A DNA stretch of 64,000 bases from Semisulcospira habei (lineage: Eukaryota; Mollusca; Gastropoda; Semisulcospiridae): contig BTPG01000003.1 of NCBI GenBank assembly GCA_036245525.1, positions 153,865,997 through 153,929,996 of the forward strand. The letters run 5' to 3'. Shown piece after piece: positions 21,255-64,000 of the stretch. The translations under genes and the position numbers were made by a program. The notes below the pieces were generated by a model. That model saw only the letters and a program-made list of their open reading frames with translations. It did not search any database and was not told the DNA's origin. Within the stretch, counting starts at the first letter, position 1. Every line of letters starts with the position of its first letter.

Positions 21255-21490
21255 TTTCTGTGTTTAAAATCGTTGTAAATTCAGCGTCAAAGATCCCCAG
21301 CCAGCAACGGAACATGGACTGACATAAAGTGGTGTCATCCGAGTCAAGAGGCTTAGATCATTTAACGTCAAAGATCTCCAGGGGGGTCAGCAAGAGGCAT
21401 AGATCCTCATGAGCCCCCGCAACTGCGGGGGCCCATGAGGATCTATGCCTCTTGCAGTTCGACTGTGTTCACCTTTTTTTTTTTCTCTGG
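21255..21490. repeat. H2-family element
   Basis: The hairpin at 21388-21457 is a near-perfect pair of GCAAGAGGCATAGATCCTCA arms. The left internal sequence (AAATCGTTGTAAATTCAGCG) matches the copy at 11674. Confidence 0.8.
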
Positions 21491-22084
21491 GTGGGCAATG
21501 AATCTACCGAATCAATTTGGCCTTTTCGTCTTTTAAGGGTTTCATGTTCCGGGAATTAAATGGAAGGGAGAAAACCACTTTAGGTGGTTAGAGAACACCA
21601 TTGAAAAAGGTCCACGGCTGCCTCCCTTGCTTCTAAGTCTGTGCTGAATGTGAATCAAAACATTGTCCACCAAAATTCGCATACATATAATAAGCGAAAT
21701 GGTACACTTGTTCGAAAAATATTACACACGTACGCGTGTGAATAAAAGTCACATCTTGGCTAGTCTGACATGTTCATAGAAAGATAAAGCCTTTCCAGTG
21801 CATACGTGATCATCGCAAGGTACTGCATAATTAACAACAAATTAGCCTGCCATACGTCATTTGTTTGAATATAACAGGCACAAAGTCATCGCTGATAGTG
21901 TGACAAATTAAGCTTTCCACTGACATTGTCATTGCAAGTAAATTGCTGCCAGAGCACAGCACCTCACTAAACTTAACACATTATTACGCGTAAATTTGAA
22001 GACACATTTCAGTGCCATTTGTGTTTGTTATGCATTCAACTACCAAAGGCCAAAACCGTTCAGAGAACATGTATACAATCTGGT

Positions 22085-22181
22085 CTCAGCAAGAGGCATC
22101 GGGCAGCTGCGGGGGCTCATGAGGTTCTATGTCTCTTGCAGTTGGATCCTGTCCACTTTTTCTCGGCAGTCAAGGGGTTAA
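22085..22181. repeat. H2-family element lacking most of one arm
   Basis: The left arm is cut short after GCAAGAGGCATCG, while the right arm (GCGGGGGCTCATGAGG...CTCTTGCAGTTGGAT) is intact. It ends GGCAGTCAAGGGG-TTAA (22178-22181). An adjacent SINE tail (TATTTGGGTTTAACGCCGAG, minus orientation) lies at about 22189-22248. Confidence 0.75.
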
Positions 22182-22489
22182 GATTAGTTATTTAGTTATT
22201 TGGGTTTAACGCCGAGCAGGCAACTAAGGCCATCTCACGACGGAGGGGTTAAGATATATCGATACACACCAAAACAAGCGCAAAAACAAAGCACTATGTA
22301 CAAACATATTGCTTTTACGTGAAGGGATACTTTGATATTAGAGCTTACTCTGCAAACGCTACAAGAAAAAGAAGCATGCTGTAATTATACACGAAATGAA
22401 GGTATACACAGAGTGTCAGGGGGCGCCACTCAGTAGCGACCGGTCATGTCAACGAGTGTATTTTAGAACACAGACTGTCCCATACACCC

Positions 22490-22606
22490 ACTCGCGAGTA
22501 CAACACAAGTACCCTTCTATTCAGATGAGATGCTTAGTGTCTCATTTGAAAAGAAGTGTACTTGTTGTGTTGCGTAAGTACTTGCCGAGTGCGCCTATCT
22601 GGGGAG
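22490..22606. repeat. Imperfect palindrome
   Basis: ACTCGCGAGTACAACACAAG pairs imperfectly with CTTGTTGTGTTGCGTAAGTAC further on. It is the first of three palindromes in a row. Confidence 0.55.
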
Positions 22607-22662
22607 TCCTTCTGGCTAGCCGAGTCAAGTATAATTTCATAATACTATACCAACGAGCAACA

Positions 22663-22732
22663 GAAATGCGACATTTTTGGAATCATCGAAAACACTACAG
22701 AGTTTACGATGATTCCAAAAATGTCGCATTTC
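22663..22732. repeat. Perfect palindrome
   Basis: GAAATGCGACATTTTTGGAA pairs exactly with TTCCAAAAATGTCGCATTTC. The loop is about 17 bp. Confidence 0.85.
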
Positions 22733-22787
22733 TTTTGCACGTCAGTTTACTTTATACTGGACAACAGAATGTCTGAGGAGTAAACGG

Positions 22788-22972
22788 TACAATAAACGAT
22801 TTCCGGAAATCAAGTAGGTAAAAAAATTGCGCTCTTTTGACGCAGACAGTGGATTAAAAGCCCGGACAAACATGTGATATCGCATGTTTGTCCGGGCTTT
22901 TAATCCACTGTTTTCGTCAAAAGACGCACAGTTTTCGACCTACTTCTGATTTCCGCAAATTGTCTATTGACA
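22788..22972. repeat. H6-family palindrome
   Basis: The core (22850-22912) pairs GTGGATTAAAAGCCCGGACA with its complement around ATGTGATATCGCAT. Outer arms (CGATTTCCGGAAATCAAGTAGG and CCTACTTCTGATTTCCGC) extend it to about 180 bp. A second, more diverged copy lies at 29505-29690. Confidence 0.8.
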
Positions 22973-23495
22973 CGATGTCAAAATGAGCTCTTTTGAGAAG
23001 TAAAGTCTATTTAGAATCTCCCAATCTATTAGTCTTGAATTTTGAATCAGTTTTGTCTCGTTCTGTTAACTACATTACCGATGCAACATGCTTCTATGAC
23101 CAGATCAGTCGACCCGGGGTCAATATTGCCGGCGTACGCCAAGGTGACCCGGATCGATCTGGCGTTGTTCCTGAGTCATTCTTGCGTACTGCTCCCCTCA
23201 AGTTAAACTGCTACAACAACATGACTCCGGGATGCAAACAACAACAGACACGAACAGACAATGGAATTGTAAGCAATAACTTGGTCGTAGTCAACATGAC
23301 TGAAAGACTATGCCTGGAAATAGTGTATCTAAAACAATTACTTGATTCCTGTTCTGGGGACTTTTTCAACATGTCACTGATACTATGATTGATGCTGCAC
23401 TAATTTACACAAGTGGAAATACTGCCAAAGACCTCAAGGTACAAAATCACACATCAACACACACGAAAGTGTTACGGAAACTGTATCGACAAAAG

Positions 23496-23557
23496 TTCCC
23501 AATGCGCTAAAGGCCATCGAGCCGACGTCGGCCCGATGGCCTTTGCGCACTGGGTTC
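23496..23557. repeat. H7-family palindrome
   Basis: CCCAATGCGCTAAAGGCCATCG pairs with CGATGGCCTTTGCGCACTGGG around GAGCCGACGTCGGCC. Related, less complete copies are at about 8590, 17360, 42280 and 56250. Confidence 0.8.
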
Positions 23558-23642
23558 TACTTATCAAAAGTCCAGACTCACAGACGAGCACACGCATAGT
23601 TGTTATGTATGCGTTGTGTCTGTGAAAGTCAAAGCAAGCCAT

Positions 23643-23722
23643 TAACCCTTTACGTGTCGGTAGCGGTTTTTGTCGTGATGATTTCTGTAGGAAAAACCTC
23701 TACCGGCACGCAGAGGGTCAAA
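23643..23722. repeat. H3-family element downstream of the phosphatase stop
   Basis: It starts TTAACCCTTTACGTGTCGGTAG and ends CTACCGGCACGCAGAGGGTCAA. The right TTAA is mutated to TCAA. One arm is shortened by a deletion. It lies about 50 bp beyond the phosphatase stop codon, at the likely 3' end of that transcript. Confidence 0.8.
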
Positions 23723-23770
23723 GCTGTACAAAGGGGCGCAAACCCTTTATTTTATTGCATGTTGCCGGAT

Positions 23771-62587
<38,817 letters not shown>

Positions 62588-62689
62588 CTGCACGTATTTA
62601 ACATTTATGCCCCACAATATATATTAGACATCGCTTATAACAAGTTTGGACATAACACAAGTTGGATATAACAACGGCTTTTTAGATGT

Positions 62690-63083
62690 CCCAACAAAAC
62701 AATTTCTATGTAAGCTGCTTCGTACAAAGTCCGGTCAAGGAGTATTTGTTTGGCAGCTCTCCGATGTAGAGAGTTCAATCTTTTCAAATGGACATCGCTC
62801 GAGCCATCCCACACTGCAGATGCATAGTCTATTTGTGATCTAACATGAGCGTTGAAAAACAGTTGACGTGTCTCCATATCAGTAATGTGATTAAGTTTTG
62901 CTAAAACGTACAGATTTTTAAAAGACAATTTTACATATATTACTGATGTGTGGCTGCCACCTGAGCTGGTTGTCCACAATGACTTCTAGCATGCGATGGT
63001 TTTAACTTGGCTGATGGTTTTGCCTTGGAGGGACAAACTGAGTGAGAGAGAGCCGAGTTGGTGTTTTTGGCGGGTGCTAATTA
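62690..63083 (-). mobile_element. CR1-type LINE fragment
   Basis: Minus-strand pieces MVISTRQKHQLGSLSLSLS, LYVLAKLNHITDMETRQLF, AHVRSQIDYASAVWDGSSD and HLKRLNSLHRRAAKQIL match the corresponding part of ORF2 at about 52030-52375 (for example YASSVWDG, HLKRLNSLHRRAAK). It is broken by a stop and cut off on its 5' side by the RTE element. Confidence 0.85.
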
Positions 63084-63084
63084 C

Positions 63085-64000
63085 CATAGTCATGAGATCG
63101 TTCAACATAGAGGAGGGGCTGATCCAAATGATAGAAGTGCTTTGCAAGAACGCCTGCAGCGCGGTTCTACTTAACAATCAGTCAGGCGAGTTCTTCAGGA
63201 CGACGATCGGTGTCCGTCAAGGATGCCTGCTCTCTCCTGTCCTTTTCAACATATTCCTGGAGAAGATCATGCAGGAAACCCTCCACGACCACCATACTTC
63301 AATCTCTATTGGTGGCAGATCCCTGTGCAATCTTCGATTCGCAGACGACATTGACCTCATGGCAGGCAGCAATAGTGAGCTGCAAAACCTGACAGACAAA
63401 CTTTCAAGTAGCGCAGGGTCTTATGGCATGGAGATCAGTACGGATAAAAGCAAAGTGATGATCAACACCACAAGCGACAGCAGCAGCAACATTCACATGA
63501 ACGGCCAGAAGCTAGAAGAGGTCAATAGCTTCAAGTACTTGGGAGCCACCCTGTCCAAAGACGGTAGTTGCATAGCAGAGATCCGTATCAGGATAGGTAC
63601 AGCAACATCCGCAATGGCCAGGCTGGACAGGATATGGCGAAGTAACTCCATCAGCTTCACCATCAAGTACAGGCTTTACAAGTCCCTCGTAGTGTCTATT
63701 CTACTCTACGGCTGTGAGACTTGGACGCTGCTTGCAGACTCAGAAAAGAAAATCCAGGCCTTTGAGAACAAGTGCCTGAGGAAGTTGCTCCACATCTCGT
63801 ACCGCGAGCACAAGACCAACGAATATGTACGGAGCATCGTCACTTCCCTGGTGGGCCCACATGAACCCCTTCTGGCAACCGTGAAACGGCGCAAGCTTGC
63901 TTGGTTTGGCCACGTGACCCGACACAACACCTTGTCCAAGACTATCCTCCAAGGCACTCTCGAAGGAAGTCGTCGGCGAGGTCGTCAGAGAAAGAGTTGG
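63085..64000 (+). CDS. RTE-clade reverse transcriptase, open to the window edge
   Basis: The frame from the ATG at 63092 stays open for 303 codons to the last base. It contains GVRQGCLLSPVLFNIFLEKI, an intact LRFADDIDLMAG catalytic box (about 63338), NSFKYLGATLSKDGSC, SILLYGCETWTLL and RRRGRQRKSW. The 5' part is missing where it abuts the CR1 fragment. The C-terminus is nearly identical to the copy at 28940-29411. The lack of damage suggests recent activity of this family. Confidence 0.92.

Noticed and set aside
22396..22776. 126-codon plus-strand frame
   Set aside because: It is produced by reading through two palindromes; no family resemblance.

Overview
The window looks like intron-rich, repeat-dense nuclear DNA of a marine invertebrate, most likely a mollusc. 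The evidence is GT-AG introns, a receptor tyrosine phosphatase of metazoan type, several LINE clades, a Gypsy element, a Penelope-like element, tRNA-derived SINEs and very long (GA)n/(CA)n/(TA)n microsatellites. The mollusc assignment is inference, from the repeat style and the EGF-phosphatase architecture; I cannot name a species.

The one host gene I can reconstruct runs on the minus strand from 62587 down to 23771. It is the 3' part of a receptor-type protein tyrosine phosphatase. Two EGF-like exons (62587-62453 and 62065-61925) are followed by a gap of about 18 kb filled with retrotransposons. Nineteen contiguous exons (43499 to 23771) then encode a transmembrane helix, a juxtamembrane region, a catalytically complete phosphatase domain D1 and a degenerate D2, ending in a TAA stop. 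The 19 exon lengths sum to 2435 nt and the frame stays open through every junction. The 5' end of the gene lies beyond the window.

Plus-strand layout: 1-2000 repeats without a gene. 2006-7115 is a Gypsy LTR retrotransposon with a 5-bp target duplication, whose integrase precedes an RNase H remnant and whose reverse transcriptase is deleted. 7120-23650 holds no recognisable gene but is packed with palindromic hairpin elements, microsatellites, a minisatellite and a SINE. 23771-43499 holds the phosphatase exons, with a Penelope-like element (25192-28322), an RTE fragment, SINEs and an L2-like LINE inside introns. 43800-61900 is the large intron, with a decayed piggyBac transposase, an almost full-length CR1-type LINE (ORF1 with an SGNH esterase domain, plus ORF2), an RTE LINE and an L2/Rex1-like LINE. 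62690-64000 holds a CR1 fragment and an RTE reverse transcriptase that runs off the window.

The most distinctive signal is a set of many short, near-perfect palindromes belonging to at least seven unrelated stem families. Many are bounded by TTAA and share a CCC(T/A)TT-like terminus. TTAA targets and this terminus are those of the piggyBac superfamily, and a piggyBac transposase relic lies in the same window, so I read them as hairpin-type piggyBac MITEs. Several sit within 18-40 nt of splice sites of the phosphatase gene.
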